Positions 31,142-44,658 of a DNA stretch of 64,000 nt are shown here, one piece after another (position 1 is the stretch's first letter; each line of letters starts with the position of its first letter). Source of the stretch: Paralichthys olivaceus (lineage: Eukaryota > Chordata > Actinopteri > Pleuronectiformes > Paralichthyidae); the NCBI RefSeq assembly GCF_024713975.1, contig NC_091116.1:7656986-7720985 (forward strand), given 5' to 3'. Made by a program: the position numbers and the translations under genes. The notes under the pieces were generated by a model. The model did no database searches. It worked only from the letters and a program-made list of their open reading frames with translations, and was not told where the DNA came from.

Positions 31142-33039
31142 GCCCCTGCTCCACACACTCAGCAAAGGGACTCCTTCTCAGAAAGCCCATCAAACCCTGC
31201 CCCGCCCCTTCCTTTATCAGACACAATCCAAATGGTGACAAAGACCGACAAAGAGTACGTTTCGAGGAAAAGCAAGTCAATAATGCGAGAGGAGACATGG
31301 TTCCAATAGAGCGCTCTGGTATTTCTACTGTGCCTGCATCATCCCTCATCAGTCAGTGTGAGCACAGACAGAGACCTCCTGATCAAAGTACCCATCCCCA
31401 CATCCACATTAAGTGAATGTGCCGCAGCCTCCCCTTCTTTTTTTTTTCTATGTACAGAGAGGATCAGTTTCCTTATTATTTATTTGAAGGCAAAAATGGG
31501 TGATATTTTTTTTTTTTCATGCCTGCCTGTTTCTTCCCTACTTGTGAAAAGGGAAAGGTTAATATTAAACTATGTAAATTTAGGATAATACATTAACAAG
31601 TCAATATCAGACCCCCATTTATTGAACAAAAAGCTGTTAGTGTAGCCCTGAACTCATGTTCACAGAGTGTTGACAGAGGAAATCTAGTTTTAGAGTAGTC
31701 TTGAATACAAAATATTGTATTCCCCAGTGAAAAGAAGAGCTCTCACTGACCATTCCACTCACAGCCATCGCTTATTCTTTCTACCAAGTCCATGTTTGAT
31801 CAAGGTAAGCATTTGGAAAATTTGGTCCAAAATGGCATTATACAATAGCAATTTTTCTGGTTTTGTTTTGGGCCTTTTTTTTCTTTTGGGGAGGGGGGAG
31901 CGGACACCGCAGGTTAGATTAAAACCTTGTCAGAGCTGTGTAAGTGCACTTAGACATTTTCAGAATGTTTGTTTTTTGGCCACAGGTCGCCATGATTGTT
32001 TGAAGCATTTTATTTCCATGTCTTCCTGTGTTGACAATTCTAAATAAAATTAAAAAAAACAGTATTTATATATCAGTGGGGTTGGAGCTATGATACCGTA
32101 TCGTGCATGTTCTGGAGGATGTACACATGTAAACCAGTCACCGATGTTCTCAGAAAAAGACGTAGAGCTCTTCTTGTGCCAACCTTCATACAGTCAGTTT
32201 GTAGGTGAAACCCCAGTAAGCACTTTGTGTTGTATGTTTTTGGCTTAGTCTTGTATGAGTGGACAGCTCACACTGCAGCCTCTGTTCAGTGTAACTCCAG
32301 TGTATCATACAGTCAGGAGGAAATGTCTACAGACCTTTTCATCGTCACTGACGAGCTTTGCTACCTTGTAATCTTTAGTCCACTGGACCCAGATCTCTGG
32401 CTTTGGTTACACCTATCATTTTATCACGACACCACCCCAGGTCCCAGTACGGGCTGAATGGCCCTGTGATCGGCAGTCTGAGCACAATCTGAGCAAAGTG
32501 ATCGTTCCGTCCAAACTGCAGTCAAGGGTCAGTCAACCCTGAAGCCCCCGATACCTTCCCATCAGCCCCTCCTTAGCTGTTAGACCCACAATCTTAATAT
32601 GGAAAGCTGTGGTTCGATCTGCGCTTATGAGAGGAGTGGGGAAACAACATTTAAAGGAACAGTGGCGTTTTGATTCATCGCGCTTGGTAACACCATGAAA
32701 TGAGAAGATGAATTCTAATGTTATCTACTTGAGGCTCTGTAGAACAAGAGGAAAAAACGCTGTCACGTTCATATTGTATAGTTTTAGTTTTAATGGATAC
32801 ACAACAGCGAGGGTACCTGTGTCCTCCCTCTGTACTGTTGTGCACAGAAACAACATTGATATTGATTGTCTTCTGTGACTCCGGGGAGACGGTACCATGT
32901 GGACACATCACTGTGATCAGATTTCAATTTGGATCTGTGACATTCATTGAGAATGAAAACAGGTGTAACCACTGTCGATGAAGAAGTCATTTTTCTGTGT
33001 TTTGTCAACATGAATTGGAATATCAGCTGTGAAATCATC

Positions 33040-33070
<31 letters not shown>

Positions 33071-35732
33071 AGCAAAAAAGGACAGGCAGACATTTTTTTT
33101 TTAATTTTGTGTTTGTTCACTTTATTGGGCTGTAATTTTCATTTTTGACCTATTTTTAAACTTTGTCAAAAAGAGAGCAACACATGTCATCAGACGCCCC
33201 TACTGGGTTTTAAATGAATCTACAGTTAAATCAAGTTATTGTAAACACTTATGAGGAAGAGAAAACAAAGTGGACTGAAATACCAGTGTGTTGTATTGTG
33301 CACATACAGTAACTATGGATTTGTACATTGTTTCAAAGACGATCCTCTGCAAAATCCATCGGATGTTTTCCATGGTTTTACTAAAAATGTAATATACACA
33401 GATCTTTTCAAGCAACAAGCTGTGTTCTTGAAATCTAAATTTATTTTCTAGAGTTCCAATCATTCAGTAGAAATTGAAAATCAATGTAAAACATCACATC
33501 AAATTGCAGCCAGTCTGTACTTAAACTTGAGCACAATGTAATTAATTGAATCTAGTGGCTAAAAAATGCGGATGATTATTTTGATCATATTAATGTACAG
33601 GTCAGTTTAACATGGTTTTACTTCCAAATAAGTAGTCGAGATCATTTGGGTAAACTGTGGATAAATGCATGTTGCTGTAAAGCGTTCGAACAGTTTCCCC
33701 TCATCTCAACAACTGGTATGAAATGGTACAGCATTTACGTCACGGTCTGCCGACCGACATTTTCTTTCATTGGCGATAACGACTGAGCCGATTTCATGAC
33801 AACCCAGGAAATTCCAAGAGACGTGGTTGATAGGCCTGAAGTGGACCGTCAGTTAAGATTTCTTTTGCCACAACCTGGATTATTAAATGAACATTTCCTT
33901 GAACAGAACCATGTTCAAAGTGTAACCTTGTTTAAAGCATCAGTGTAGGGGAGGAGTGATACAACAAGGACTAACTGCTTTGTTTTGTCATGGGCACTTA
34001 TGTAGTGGTGGTTGGTGGGAGGTTGAATCTGTTCTGTCAAAATGATGTGAATCAAGACTATCTGACGGTGCCCGCAGCACGCCACTGAACTACGGTGCTC
34101 AGACCGCCGCCGCACACAACAACCTTGAGCCATTCTTTGTGTTCCATTGCTCTTTTTTTCCTTCGTGGTCACGGTTTCAACCAGACCTGGGCAAAATAAT
34201 GTTGGAAACTTTCTTTCACTGCTTGTTGTGGCCTGAGAAGGTGGACAAACACTGGACTGTGTTGCAGAGTCACCACAGCACTGTAGTAAACTTTGCTCAT
34301 GTTCTTAAGTTAACCTGAATCAAGGTTCAAACAAAGGGTTCAGGATCACCTACAACACTTATTGAGCCCAGATCTGGTTTCAGCTGTTTTAACATTACTC
34401 TGTACCTCCGTTTTGTAATGCTGAAGATGCTGCTCACCTGGGCTCCAGGGCCTTGTCAAGGTAAAAGGTGAAAGGGCAACCTGATCTTGGAAAGGGAAGC
34501 AGTTTTCATGAATTGGTTTTACTCAACAGTTCCAAACAGTTTCTAAAAGATAAAGGCTAAACTGATGAAAGGCTAAAAGTATTCAGTGTTGTGAAAACAT
34601 GCTAAATAAAGATGACTGCTTTTTTCCAACCTGTGTCTCCTTCTAACCCTGATTGATTTGTTGATGTCATGAAAATGTATCTCGTCATGTTCGGCTCTTA
34701 ATAGTCATCAATGTAGCTTTGACTAGAAACTGGTGTCTTACCCTCTTAATAATAAATAAATAAAACCACACTATTGCTGAAAAGTAACTGAACATTGTTA
34801 GTGTAAAATAAAAGAAGTGGAGAGTTCTCACACTGAATTTTGAATCTTCCAAAAAAAAAGTTTAATGATGCAACATTTTGACCTCAAGTCTAAAGGTAAA
34901 TGGACAATGTTATCAACCACACACTGTAGAATTTGATTTTAATTATTTGGACTATGTTAATATTACAGTTAAATCCTAAATTGACCTTCTCTGGTACTGT
35001 TGTTTCTGAAGTAGATAACTTTTTACCCAACCTGAAATTAAAGCCTTGCTTCGTCACATGCTCAAATCAATGTACATATTATGTCAGTGACTAATCACAC
35101 TGGAAAAGATGGGATTTAAAACATATTTATTTCAAACTGGTCTTGAAAAACAGACCTATCTTATGCTTAAAGTGTCACTTTTAAAACTTTTACAAAATGA
35201 CAAATTGAATGGATAATACATTTTTTGTGTTTCAAATTCATACAGTATTTGAATGTCAAACTTGCGTGAAGGAGAACTGCATTTTACGGAAGATCTAGGC
35301 AAAGTGGTGCTGAAAGTACTGATAATATAACAGATTGCTTTATAAACTCATATGAATAGATATTTAAATTATTCTTTTCATTGAACATTTATTGGCATGG
35401 CCAATCAAATAACAAATTTCAATTCTGAGATCAAAACAATACCTTATTAGATACCTTTTGTTACTATTATTCTACTTTTTATGTACAAAAATTAATTCAA
35501 TAAAAAAAAAAAGTTCAATACCAATAGTTTTTTGATACTCAGTTCAAAAAGCCTTCAGATACGGCCCAGTGGATAGGCCTATGTGTTTGTGAGTATGGTT
35601 CCCCTTTAAGGGAGCTTTATTATTTTACATATATAGGACTAATGAATGGAGACAGACTGTCCCACTGCTGCCATTTGGTGTGTCCAAGTTGTCCTTCATT
35701 GGATGACCCTGGAAGAAAATGTCTGGCAAGCT
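31142..35732. other. ube3a 3' UTR and ube3a-cnga3 convergent interval
   Basis: Candidate ube3a polyadenylation signals are AATAAA at 32043-32048 and at 34605-34610, the latter followed by TG/CT-rich sequence. A 30-nt poly-C tract lies at 33041-33070. For the opposing cnga3, TTTATT at 35617-35622 is AATAAA on the minus strand. No other gene is seen in these 4.6 kb. Confidence 0.65.
33041..33070. repeat. Poly-C homopolymer tract
   Basis: Thirty consecutive C residues downstream of ube3a, possibly in its long 3' UTR. The opposite strand is G30, able to form G-quadruplexes; the length may also be affected by sequencing or assembly. Confidence 0.9.
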
Positions 35733-38700
35733 CTACTCATCGTCTATTCTGAGGGTTCGGACCTGGTTTGAAATATTACTGAGCCGCTGTTTGAGTTTAC
35801 GCTGGGAAGATTCATACTGGTCTGACAGCTTTCGAAATTTGAGTGTCATGACATCCATAGTGGATTCAATCTGGTTGACTTTGTCCTCCAAGTCTTTGGC
35901 ATCAGAGGCTGTGACCAGTGACTCATCTATGAGATTATCTTTCATCAGGATGGCCCTTCCCTTATCCTCTAGGGCATTTTTAGCATCAGGATACTCAGTG
36001 AGCGCCTCCATCAGATCGTCCTTGGACAGGGCAAACAAATCAGAGTAGCCCACGCTGCGAATGTTGGCGGTTCTTCGGTTTCCTGCCTTGCTGCCCTTGA
36101 TCCCTAAGATGCTGATTTCACCAAAGTATGCCCCATCACTGAGAACAACAAACTGGGTAACCCCATCATCTGCTACTACAGCCAGTTGTCCTTCTTTAAT
36201 GATATACATTTCCCTACCAATGTCCCCCTTCTTACAGATGTAGTCACCAGGACTGAAAACTTGAGGCTGAAGCTTGAGGACTAACTCAACAAGCAAACCT
36301 GCTTCACAGTCCTGAAAGATGCGCACTTTTTGTAGGGTCTCCAGATGTACGTTGATGGCTATTTCTGCCTTTAGTTTGTCTGGAAGATTCTTCAGCACTT
36401 GCTTTTCATCACAAGTTTTGTCCTCTGTCCACAGGTAGTCAAACCACTTCACCACCCTCACTTCCATGTCTTTTGTGACCTTGCGAAAGTGCATGTACTG
36501 CTTGATAGAGTCAATCTTAGCCTGGAACTCTACACGTGCTGCATTCATGTTAGAAATCATAGCACCAACATTTCCTACAATAGTGGCAAAGATCAGAACC
36601 CCTGTGAGGAAGTCAACTACCACGAAAAAGTATTCCACATCTCGGACTGGGGGCGGTGTCTCACCTATAGTGGTCAAAGTAAGAGTGGACCAGTAAAAGC
36701 AGTAGACGTACTGTCTGGCCAGACGTGCATACTCTGGATTCTTCATGGATGGATACACCCAGGTGTCTGAGCCAAACCCAAGCACCTTGGAGAAGGCAAA
36801 GTAGAGGCAAGCATTCCAGTGGATAATGATGATGATGTAAAGAACAAGATTAGCAATACGGAATATGTTGGGGAAGTTGGTTCGCGTTTCAGTCCGATCG
36901 AAGAACTCAAAGAGTCGGGATAACCTAAAGAGACGGTTGAACCTCCACTCTGGGTTGTTGATTCCAATTTTGAAGAAAACAATATCAGTCGGAATTATTG
37001 ATATGATATCTAATCTAAACTGGCGTGTCTTCATGTAGTTCTCTTTCAGGACCTTTTCATCCCTTACAAGCAGTCCTTGCTCCAGAAAACCTGTCGACAC
37101 ATGAGCATATGATCAGCATTAAGTTTCCTGAAAATCACAAAAGTCACACAATCCGCAAACGTCCCCTCACTAACCTGTTCTGGCTCTCACAAACGTGTCA
37201 GCGAAGTATAGGAAGTCTGAAGTGTAGTCCAAAACCATCCAGAGTGTTGTGTTAGCAGACTGTAGTTCATTAAAACAAGCCCTGCAAGGAAATAAAAAGA
37301 TAAGACAAGGACCTCTAGAACAACAGTAAAATAAAGAGGAAAAAAACAAAATGCAATGAGGTCAGACCTGGCCACCAGGAGCATCAGGTTGTAGAACACT
37401 GGGATGGAGATCATATTAAGCCAATAGTAATACATATCTGTCGCAGGGTCCATGATCCACACCTCCTTTCTGAGTGAGAAAAAGTATGTTTATGCTCAGC
37501 AAGGTACATCTGTATTAAAACATTTCAATCTCTTATTTCTATAGCCCATATTCACAAATCACAATTTAGCAAGGTGCATCATTCTCTGGGCAACTGGGGC
37601 TCAGCGGTTAGAGCGGGTGGAGAAGTTTGGCAATTTGATTAAATTCTGCATGCTTCTCAATGGAAAAGTGTGGGTTAGGGTTAGGGTGGTAAATACAGCC
37701 CATTTACCATGTATGGTAACAAATGAAGCTTTTTATATCTGTCGGGTCAAATCTTGAGGGAATGGCCATAAAATTGAGAACAACAATAAGTAATTTAAGT
37801 TGCAGCCATGAAAATAATTAAGAAGTACTTACGGCTCTTCCTTTTTATCATCCTTCTTGTCGTCCTTCTTAGCATCTTTCTTATCATCTTTCTTGTCATC
37901 TTTCTTATCATCTTTCTTATCATCTTTCTTGTCATCTTTTTTGCTGTGAATATCCATAAACAGAGGCAGGCTGGGTTAATATTTTTTATCTTACTGCCAC
38001 AAAGAAGTGTTAGAAAGCCTGAGGGGGGCGCTGTGACACTGTTAAAACAAGCAGCAGTCCTGGTGCTGACTTAACCTTGTGAGGCCAGTTTAACAACTAG
38101 GATCCACACACTATACCTTACCCATCCTTGTTGTTGCAGTTGTTCATGTTGTGTGCAGCCAGAGGCCAGCGGCCATCACTGCAAGAGGAATAAGTGAAAG
38201 AAGAATGTAAACACATAAAGAAAATCTACATTCTGGACAGACACAAATATACAATGTGTGTTAGAGAATAAAGATAAGAATGAGGCATTTCGTTAATAAA
38301 GTTTAATTAAGTCGAACTACAGAAGATAATTTGTTTTCTAATATTGCAAATCGAGGAAAAAATGTGAAGAGTAAATTTGACATTTCAAGATTTTGATCCA
38401 ACTTCTGAGAAAATATCAAACTTCTAGCATTAGCGCATATTACCTTTTACAAAATGCTTAATGTAGAGTAACGGATGAAATTATACCTGGCATTGGTTTT
38501 ATTGGTTTTAGTAACAAGGAACTTCTTTTAGCCATAAACACATGGTGATCAGTGTCAGGTCTGCTGTCAAGATGCTGTGACACAAACTATACACCTCTCC
38601 ACTGTCTTGGTGACATCTTCAGGCTTTTTTAAATTATAAATGTTTGCATTTAAAATATTTAATTGTGTATCAAAGCTTCCAGAGCGTCTATAATAAGAGT

Positions 38701-39015
38701 GTTTTCCAACACTGTGGTCCCCCATTGGCTGGACGTGGTTGCAGATGCACTGCTCACCTGCTCCTGCCCCTCATGTCACCCTCTGTCCTCTGGCTGGACT
38801 CTGTGGGGGTGACACTGCTCCTCCCTAAGTGCCTCATGCGGGACAGCCTTGGGAAAGAGATGAACGGGACATTACAGGCAGATGCACATGCTGGGTGGGA
38901 CACAACACCTGTAAATCCTGCAACATGGATTTACTTTGTTGTAGGACTACATTAGTGTGACTCACCTTGACAGCAGCCCTGTTCCCACCAAAGATGTCTG
39001 ATCATGGGTGTCCAT
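35733..39015 (-). CDS. cnga3: Cyclic nucleotide-gated channel alpha subunit, CNGA3-like
   Basis: A photoreceptor-type cation channel opened by cGMP. Seven minus-strand exons: 39015-38966, 38847-38758, 38178-38122, 37943-37833, 37469-37368, 37281-37175 and 37090-35733: 1875 nt, 624 residues. [15 protein letters not shown] in the N-terminus resembles CNGA3 (GRSAWPLA) more than CNGA1. A lysine/aspartate repeat (residues 67-100) precedes S1, which follows [15 protein letters not shown]. The S4-like region includes [16 protein letters not shown]. The pore is [11 protein letters not shown] with selectivity glutamate at residue 316. The C-linker, the cyclic-nucleotide-binding domain (about 449-565; [25 protein letters not shown]) and a C-terminal leucine-zipper region ([20 protein letters not shown]) are all present. 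The last exon carries most of the channel, as in the family. Choice of CNGA3 over CNGA1/2 is likely but not proven. Confidence 0.85.
37594..37625 (+). repeat. tRNA-SINE-like fragment (weak)
   Basis: GGGGCTCAGCGGTTAGAGCG resembles the A-box end of tRNA-derived fish SINEs. No B box follows, so only a fragment is supported. It lies in the cnga3 intron upstream of exon 5. Confidence 0.3.
37840..37941 (-). repeat. 12-bp coding minisatellite (KKDD repeat) in cnga3 exon 4
   Basis: About eight tandem 12-nt units of the AAGAAAGATGAT type encode Lys-Lys-Asp-Asp repeats, with one KKDA unit and a KKEEP end. The cytosolic N-termini of CNGA subunits are rich in Lys and acidic residues, so the repeat fits the family, but its regularity suggests recent expansion. 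Confidence 0.9.
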
Positions 39016-41924
39016 CAGCCTGGAGACACGGAGAAGGACAGTTAAACCTGGGACAGACTTGGAGAAGCCCTGTGCATGTCAGGGCTTCGGCCTTTAAGTG
39101 TGAGACATACACACAGACACAAAATCGACTTCATCTCTCAATCTTTGTATAAACATAGAGATCATAAAGGGAAATTCATATAATCTGATTGTTTCTATAG
39201 TGTATTGTGTTTTTTAGCTTTTTCCTACATGTATACATCTACATGTATTCTACTGTATACATCCATACATGTCAGAGCTATTGTCTTGGCCAGGCCTCAT
39301 TAATAAAGGAGATCACACACATATACACACAGAACATGGAGTAGTTATGCATTCATAGGCAAAGCGAAGACCTACTGTCAGTCCAGGTTTGTGTTTAGTC
39401 TCATTAGCTCACCATGTTTCTTCTTTAGCACTGTTAACTCAAATCCTCCTCTCACAGATTACATCTGCTAAAATTAGATTTTCAGCCGTGTGGGACTTTG
39501 AAAAGCTCAACTTCAGAGAACTTCTGTTCTTTCAGTCCCACTGCAACATTAACAAACAATCACTCTCTGCCCTGAGGGTGTAGTTTACCTGAATGTGAGT
39601 GATAAAGACGAGACAGGAGAAGTCAAGGTGAGCTCTGAATCTGTCTCATGCTGCTCCTGGTCACTTCTTCCTCCGTCCAATCAAACAGGAGTCTGTCCGC
39701 AGAGCTGAGGACTCATGTTCAAACGTACAGATCCCACTGTGAAGCAGCTATTGTGTTATATCCTCTAACGGAAGACACAGCAGACACATCCACTCCTGCT
39801 TTTCTAGAGAGAAACTCATCCTCTGCCGTGGAGCAGCTGCCCCTGTTCATCCACACGGCACCACCTCCCAGCAGGTGATAAAGGGAGGCGGAGGGGGAGG
39901 GGGGGAAGAGGAGGAGGAGGATCTGCACCTTTGTCCTGCTCCTTTCTGAGAGCTGCAGGTGGAGTCTGATGTCTCACTTTAGCTGCACACACTCTAAGAG
40001 GATTTACTCAGACTGGAAGGAATATAAATAAAGACTCTTACTCCAATCTGTCCTGTTTACCAACCAGGGACGAGATGAAAGACGTATATTTATCAGTGCT
40101 GGAACATTACACACCCACGATTTTGTTCCTATGTACACCACAATATTAAACTGGAACAACATCATTAAAGCAGTTGTATCAGTTTGAATATGAAGGTGAA
40201 CACAGACTTCTTTTTCATGTTTAGTGATTAAAAGACAAGATATATCATTTAATTTGCATTACACAAAATAAGAACTACGGTAGACAGATATAAAGTTTTG
40301 GGATATATGTATTTATATATAGATAAATATATCTACATGGATGAATGTGTGTGTGTATCATTACCACTTGGGCTGGACTGCAGCCACACAGCAGAGTCAG
40401 ATTAGCTGCCGTGCATGAGATTAGCTGTAATCTGTTGATGCCTCTTGTCGAGCGGACGGAGGAGAAGTGATGGATCACAGCTCACACTGATGAGCACGCG
40501 TTGGGGTGTGTGTCGGTGCAGAGAGACGTCTGTGAGAGAAACAAATCAATAACTCTTGTCCTCAGATCATCCCTGTCATCCTGAAGATGAGCTGCTATAG
40601 ACAATTAACAATTAAAATGATTGAGAGCAAGTCCATGCAAGATCCTGTATATTATACAAATTCAATAAGTCATGTCTGTCTAGTATGTTACAGTCATGAA
40701 ATGACAGTGGCTTTTTTATCGTTCTTGAAGTAATTCTTTTGTATTCAAAGTATTTTTACACCTGTTACAGACCACTTAAACTTACTCTATTCAAAGAGCA
40801 GCTTAACTCCCTCTTCTTAGCTTGAACATCTTTATTAAATCTGCTGGGAGAGTTGGACAACTGAACATGTCTGAGTCCTGTGAATCAGGAGCAGAGCTCA
40901 TGCTACACCACAGATATTTATGATTTAATTTGACTCTACATGTCATTTAGGATTTAGTCTCTAGTTCTTCTGTAAAAAGAGGGGATGAACTCTATATATT
41001 TGTCATGTACAGTATGTGATGAATGCTGCTGTTACTGCTCTGCCTGCAGCCTGGCTCCATCTCTGGTGCGTTTGAGCTGCCTGCGACACTCACTTCAAGA
41101 CATTGTCAATGACCCATAGATAATCGTTGGCCCCATGTGCATTTATAATTGCTGAGCTGCTCTGAATTCAGCTTGTTGTCTCGAGAGCCTCCAGGGTGCA
41201 TTGCTCAGGAAACATGGGACTCATATTTGACAGCACGTGTAAATAACTTGTGAATTGTGGGATATATTAGACATTTAGCTAAGAGTGTAGAAGACACTGA
41301 TTATGAATAAGTGTGTGACAGATAAAGGAAAAAGAGTTGGACATTGAAATTTGTGAGGACATGAGGCTTAGTGCCTGGGGACACTGCTCCGTCCTCCACA
41401 GACTTTCACATATCCATATCCCTGACGGATGGACCACCTACCTGGCATGTGGCCCCTAAAGGCAATCACAAAACACTGACTACGAGAACAGACAACCTAC
41501 TACGTCTCCGAAAACAACCGGGAGATAAAAGGTGTGATTATTCAGCCAATGAAAATAATCTTTCAAATATTGCAGGTAGTATTTGTAAAAGCTTCATGAA
41601 TAAAAAGTAACAAGTAAAAGTCTATAAATCTGGAATCAGGCAGGTCCACATTAAAACAGGTTACTGGGAGTGGCTCGGTCTCAGCACATATTCATCATCA
41701 CTGTTGAAACCAACTCCCAGTGCTGCTGATGTGTTAACAACCTGCTGACAGCCACAGCCGGTCTGATTCATCAATTAAACTGGTTTCAGCCTGAGTGCCA
41801 GCTCCGGGTGCCCTCCCGAGGGAGTCCGGCGTCGTGGTGCCTCCGTCATCATCTGGCATCTTCCATCTCTGCTCTTATTCACCTCCATGAATGAGACGGT
41901 CCAGCCTCACAGAGGACAAAGCAA

Positions 41925-42055
41925 TGGTGCATCAGGGCCAGCATGGTGTTCAGTATCTTGCCCATGGACACTTCGGCATGGAGGAGTCGAACCAGAGACG
42001 CTCTGTTTAGTGGAGGGCCTTCTCTAACTCATGAGACAAAGCTGCCTGATGTCTG
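41925..42055 (-). repeat. tRNA-derived SINE remnant
   Basis: On the minus strand the sequence reads GGTTCGACTCC (a Pol III B-box) followed by GAAGTGTCCATGGGCAAGATACTGAACACC-type sequence, a 3' body I recognise from fish SINEs. It is degraded and its A box is poor. Confidence 0.5.
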
Positions 42056-44049
42056 GCTTTCAGCCACATACTTGGTGAGGAATTTCACCCACAGTCAGGG
42101 GCGTTCTAACAAAGTAGACAAAGCAAACAATGCCCTGGGGCCCCAAGCTGAGAGGGGGTCCCCCAATAACGGCTGATTACGCTTGTCCACATCAACAACC
42201 TCGTTAAATTCTATGATTGGCGATGGACAGGATGCTGCAACAACTCCACTTAACCTTTTATGGGCCCCCCAAATCCCTTGAAACACCCCTGACCACAATT
42301 CTGAAACTCCAAATTTACAGTTTCATGATACATTAACTTTAGATATTCTAAACTAATCATCCCAGCGTCCTTCTGTCTCTTCTTGTGTCTGCTGCTGTTG
42401 TCAGCTGAGTGACATTCGCCTGTCCTTTGATTTCTCAAGGACTGCTGCCCTCTTGTGCGCAGAAGTAATACAAATATAGGTAGTGGTAAAACACCTATAC
42501 ACCATACATCATCCAAACATAATAATGATAATAAAAATAGGAAATGCCTGACAATACAACATGTGACCAAATGTCCTATTTGTCATGATAACAAAAACAC
42601 TGTAGAATGCAGAGATAAAGCTACAGACTATAAAGTTTTCTTTAAAAGTTTACGAATCAATCATGGTTTGATTGTCACATTCTATGTTCATATTGTTGCT
42701 GCCCATTTTCTTCCCTTAAGGCCATGGTTGTCCATCTTCTACTGGCAACTGCAAGAGTCTCAAATTGGCTTCATGAACATGACTGTGAGTTCAGTGAAAT
42801 TCAGTGTCTCCCACAGTCGTGAATCCAGCAGATGCTTTGTGTGGTGATAGAAAAGGAGAAAGGCAGCATGAATCTGCAGGAATGATGGAGGGTGACGTTT
42901 CTAATAAAATGTTTGGTGGGTGTACGTCTCAGAGAACAGCTTTGAGTCTCAATAAACTAGATTTTGTCATTGTGTGTGTGTGAGTAATTCAGCAGTGTGC
43001 ATTCCCACAGTCTTGCTAATCATGTTCATGATATCTGAGCGAGACTGGAACAGAGCTATCAGAGGGACAGTCCCCTCCTGCCTGCCAACCACACAGCATG
43101 TCACATGATGAAGTGTAATCAGCGAAGATGACCTTGTGATGCTTGACAGTGTGTGAATGAGATCGGGGTTGGGAGTGCGAGTGCGGCCCTGCTGACATCA
43201 GACTCGTCCTTACAGTGCGGTGCATGCGGATGAGTTTAACTGAGAATGGAAATGATGAAAACATTTCGATCTTCATGGACCTCCCACCTCCTGCCTTTGC
43301 AACGTGTGCTGACTTCCGCTCACTTACATTATTGGTGACCCTGGCTTGTTGCCATGGTGCTTGCTTGTTGGTGTATGGTAAACATGTGGGGAGGAAGTGT
43401 TGGGTGAACACCCAGGGGCCCAGCAGGCCTGAGGGCCCTCGCATTAAGGTTATAAATCCATGCTACCAAGCAGGACACATGTTTTACTAACCCATGCACG
43501 TAGGGGATAAGTTTGAAGTGACTGTTGAAAAGTAATAATGTGCTTGTAAGGTTCTTTTGTGTGTTTTTCCCTAAATGCACAGTGGTTATTTATGATGATC
43601 TGATCTGATTCAACAGAAAACAAGACCTCCATCACTTTCTCTATCTTATCTCCTTAAACTCCACTATCCAACTCCTGCCCGAGAACATTGTCCACCTACA
43701 CAGAAATAAACAAACACAAATGCTGATTATAACGTCTACCTCATGTCAAAACTCTAATGTGTTCATCTCACGCCCTCCTCTCTGTCGTGAGATGACCCCT
43801 GGCCTTTTCTCGTGTGCTCATGTTCCCGTCTCCCTACATGTCAGGTATCTGGTGGGGGGGCAGGGCTCGTCTGGGCCTCTGCCTTTCACTCCCCTGCGGT
43901 GGGTAGTTAAAGCGGCTCGTCCACAACCCAGTCTTCCCCCTTCCATCTGCCTAATTGTACTGAATTTCCCTAAATTGCCCCTGACAGCAGTTCCAGCAGT
44001 GTGTGAGGGAGGTATAATAGAGAGTGCTGCACATAGACGCACTTCATAA

Positions 44050-44330
44050 ATGTGTGGGTTAATGGGAAAACTGAACTGTGAAGCACTTTGAGTGGTCTTC
44101 AAGACTAGACAAGCTCTATATAGATAAAATAAGATAAGATAAAACTTTATTGATCCACACATGAGGGAAATTCAATTGTTACAGCAGCAGGCAGGTCAGA
44201 ATGAGGTACACAATAGAATGGTATAGAAACGGTAGTGGTGGTAATAGTGGTTTGTATATAAATGTAACACATCAAAATGCAGTGGACAGGATGATTGCAC
44301 GAGCAAGTAGAAAACCCGTTAATATATAAG
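44050..44330. repeat. Dispersed repeat, LINE-tail-like
   Basis: Contains GTGAAGCACTTTGAGTGGTC, then AGATAAGATAAAACTTTATT and GAGGGAAATTCAATTGTTAC. These are blocks familiar from very abundant fish interspersed repeats. No reverse transcriptase reading frame is present. The family name needs a repeat library. Confidence 0.5.
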
Positions 44331-44658
44331 TATAAGGAGATTGAGATGTGCAGATGACACAAATGTGCGAAAAGTAATTTACTGTTATTTGCAGGGCAGT
44401 ATTTTATTTTTCATTAGACCAGTACTGCCAAGCAAACCATTCAAGAAAGCTGAGTTTGGAGATTGAACAACATGAATAGTGGAAACACTAAAATATTTGT
44501 TGAGACTGAGTATTGAGCACATTTTCCTGTTCACATTGTTAGAGTGGTGCCAGGACAAATTCAGCAGTTAAGAATTATTGGATTTGGCCGCAACACTGTC
44601 TACCACCCACTTAGTGAGAAATGAATTTTACTTTTTGAGTGAACTGGTCCTTTAACAT

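Larger units (their letters stand above)
39016..44658. other. Gene-poor interval upstream of cnga3
   Basis: Sequence upstream of the cnga3 start; 39880-39921 is a G-rich purine tract. The rest has no convincing exon. Repeats are listed separately at 41925-42055 and 44050-44330. Scattered ORFs here lack recognisable domains and splice context. Confidence 0.55.

Noticed and set aside
35719-36770. Plus-strand ORFs opposite the cnga3 last exon
   Set aside because: Shadows of the highly conserved minus-strand coding sequence.
37674-37689. TTAGGG-like units (also near 14020-14034)
   Set aside because: Only about two repeats each; too short to call interstitial telomeric sequence.
37840-37941. Regular tandem units as a possible CRISPR-like array
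   Set aside because: No unique spacers; this is an in-frame coding minisatellite in a vertebrate exon.
42100-42300. Possible transposon end around the GGGGCCCC segment
   Set aside because: Could not find convincing paired termini or coding remnants by eye.
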